From assembly GCA_020028115.1 (NCBI GenBank), contig JAHWYA010000080.1, positions 1-7,101 on the forward strand: a stretch of DNA of 7,101 nucleotides. Reading direction: 5' to 3'. Every line of letters starts with the position of its first letter. Within the stretch, counting starts at the first letter, position 1. Under the pieces are notes generated by a model that searched no databases, was not told the DNA's origin, and saw only the letters and a program-made list of their open reading frames with translations. Source of the DNA: Anaeromyxobacter sp. Lineage in GTDB: Bacteria; Myxococcota; Myxococcia; Myxococcales; Anaeromyxobacteraceae. Below, one piece after another: positions 5,848-7,101 of this stretch. Position numbers and translations under genes: made by a program.

Positions 5848-5856
5848 TCTTATAGG

Positions 5857-7101
5857 TCACGCGGCCCTCACGACGACGCCCGTCGCCGCCTCGGCGAAGC
5901 TCAGCTCGGGGTGGAACTTCTCCGCGGTGCGGAGCGCCCACTCGCGATCGAACAGCGCCACCACCCGGTCGCGGACGTCGAGCACGACGAGCCCCTCGAT
6001 CGCGCCGTGGAGCGCGTCGAGGTCGAGCGGGGCCCCGTCCGCGCGCGAGACCCACCGCGCGAGCTGGTAGGGCACCGCCTCGCGGCGGACCCTCACGCCG
6101 TACTCCGACTCGAGCCGGTAGATCACCACCTCGAACTGGAGCTGGCCGAGCGCGCCGAGGACGAGGTCGCCCGCGCGCCCCGCCGGCGGACGGTAGAGCT
6201 GCACCGTCCCCTCCTGGGCGAGCTGCTCGAGCCCGGTGGCGAACTGCTTGCGCTTCATCGGGTCGACGAGGACGAGCCGGCAGAAGTGCTCCGGCGCGAA
6301 GCTCGGGATCCCCTCGAACGCGAAGCGCGAGCCGCCGGTGAGCGTGTCGCCGATCTCGAAGGTCCCGGGGTCGTGGATCCCGACGACGTCGCCCGCGAAG
6401 CCGTCCTCGACGACGCTCCGCTCGCGGGCGAGGAACTGGGTGGGGTTCGCGAGGCGCACGTCGCGGCCGGTGCGGACGTGGTGCGCCTTCATCCCGCGGC
6501 TCATCTTCCCCGAGCAGATGCGCACGAACGCGACGCGGTCGCGGTGCGCCTTGTCCATGTTCGCCTGGATCTTGAACACGAACCCGCTGAACTCGTCCTG
6601 CGTCGGCGAGATCGGTCCCTGGTCCGACGCGCGCGCGCGCGGCGGCGGCATGAGCTCGCAGAACGTCTCGAGGAAGGCCTCGAGCCCGAAGTTGTTGATG
6701 GCGCTGCCGAAGAAGAGCGGCGACAGCTCGCCCGCCTCGAACCGCTCCCGGTCGAAGCCGTCTCCCGCGGCCTCGAGCAGCTCCGCGTCGTGCCGCAGCC
6801 GGTCGTAGCCGACGTCGTCGAGCGCCTCGCGCAGCGCCGGGTCGTCGAGCCCGGTGACCTCGACCGGCGGCCGCTCCGCGCCGACCCCGGCGGAGGAGCC
6901 CGCGTGGTCCTCGTCGAAGAGGTAGACGCGCTTCGCGACCCGGTGCCAGACCCCCCGGAAGACGCCGCTGCGGAAGATGGGCCAGGTGATCGGGTAGACG
7001 CCGATCCCGAGGACGCTCTCGACCTCGCCGACGAGCTCGAACGGATCGCGCCCGGGGCGGTCCATCTTGTTCACGAAGGTGAAGATCGGGATGGCGCGCT
7101 G
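5857..7101 (-). CDS. prfC: Peptide chain release factor 3 (RF3), 5'-truncated by window edge
   Basis: The visible 414 codons cover the C-terminal four-fifths of RF3, the translational GTPase that removes RF1/RF2 from the ribosome after peptide release. The fragment opens with IPIFTFVNKMDRPGRDPFEL, holding the G4 motif NKMD; the G1-G3 motifs (about 130 residues) lie beyond position 7101. The G5 region is LSPLFFGSAINNFGLEAFLE. The domain II segment GFVFKIQANMDKAHRDRVAFVR and the following SGKMSRGMK are strongly RF3-like and distinguish it from EF-G and TetM. Domain III includes FAPEHFCRLVLVDPMKRKQF and LGALGQLQFEVVIYRLESEYGV. The protein ends at the TGA at 5857-5859 with a short ATGVVVRAA tail. 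Nothing suggests inactivation. The gene converges on the NTF2-like gene, with the hairpin and repeat copy 2 between them. Confidence 0.95.
   Translation of the reverse strand, partial: QRAIPIFTFVNKMDRPGRDPFELVGEVESVLGIGVYPITWPIFRSGVFRGVWHRVAKRVYLFDEDHAGSSAGVGAERPPVEVTGLDDPALREALDDVGYDRLRHDAELLEAAGDGFDRERFEAGELSPLFFGSAINNFGLEAFLETFCELMPPPRARASDQGPISPTQDEFSGFVFKIQANMDKAHRDRVAFVRICSGKMSRGMKAHHVRTGRDVRLANPTQFLARERSVVEDGFAGDVVGIHDPGTFEIGDTLTGGSRFAFEGIPSFAPEHFCRLVLVDPMKRKQFATGLEQLAQEGTVQLYRPPAGRAGDLVLGALGQLQFEVVIYRLESEYGVRVRREAVPYQLARWVSRADGAPLDLDALHGAIEGLVVLDVRDRVVALFDREWALRTAEKFHPELSFAEAATGVVVRAA

Noticed and set aside
4178..6070. A 630-codon plus-strand open frame across the cyclophilin and NTF2-like genes
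   Set aside because: Low-complexity Arg-rich product in a shadow frame; the real genes have signal peptides and recognisable domains in other frames.
6627..6650. CG/CGG-rich alternating tract
   Set aside because: It lies inside prfC, stays in frame as an Arg/Ala/Pro segment typical of this composition, and shows no sign of repeat expansion or disruption.

Overview
This window is very GC-rich. Its codons carry almost uniform G/C third positions, and its gene content is that of a Gram-negative bacterium: exported periplasmic proteins, an LTA-synthase-type membrane sulfatase, and futalosine-pathway menaquinone synthesis. The base composition, gene mix and protein style suggest a myxobacterium of the Anaeromyxobacter type. 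That assignment is inference; no rRNA or other marker is present to settle it.

Layout, left to right. On the minus strand, the first ~34 codons of a possible exported protein run off the left edge. They lie downstream of a complete LTA-synthase/phosphoglycerol-transferase-like membrane enzyme. A 209-bp divergent intergenic region, holding a palindromic repeat and a promoter-like site, leads to a plus-strand UPF0016/GDT1-family cation (probably Mn2+) transporter that appears to start at CTG. It converges, with only 7 bp between stops, on minus-strand mqnD (1,4-dihydroxy-6-naphthoate synthase). A short divergent region follows, then three plus-strand genes: a DUF2721 membrane protein, an exported cysteine-rich cyclophilin, and an exported NTF2-like protein. 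The last two probably form one transcription unit. A convergent intergenic region carries a 9-bp-stem hairpin and a second, inverted copy of the repeat. The window ends inside minus-strand prfC (RF3), which is cut at its 5' end.

The genes are mostly housekeeping or envelope functions with no evident shared pathway, and short transcription units alternate in strand. I see no defence system, phage, IS element, CRISPR array, tRNA or rRNA. The most noteworthy non-coding signal is a 53-bp nested-palindrome repeat, present twice in opposite orientation with 49/53 identity, once in a divergent and once in a convergent intergenic region. Secondary points of interest are a cysteine-rich C-terminal region in the cyclophilin, apparently near-leaderless starts for mqnD and the cyclophilin gene, and the CTG start of the transporter. 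I did not find a convincing new multi-gene system here.
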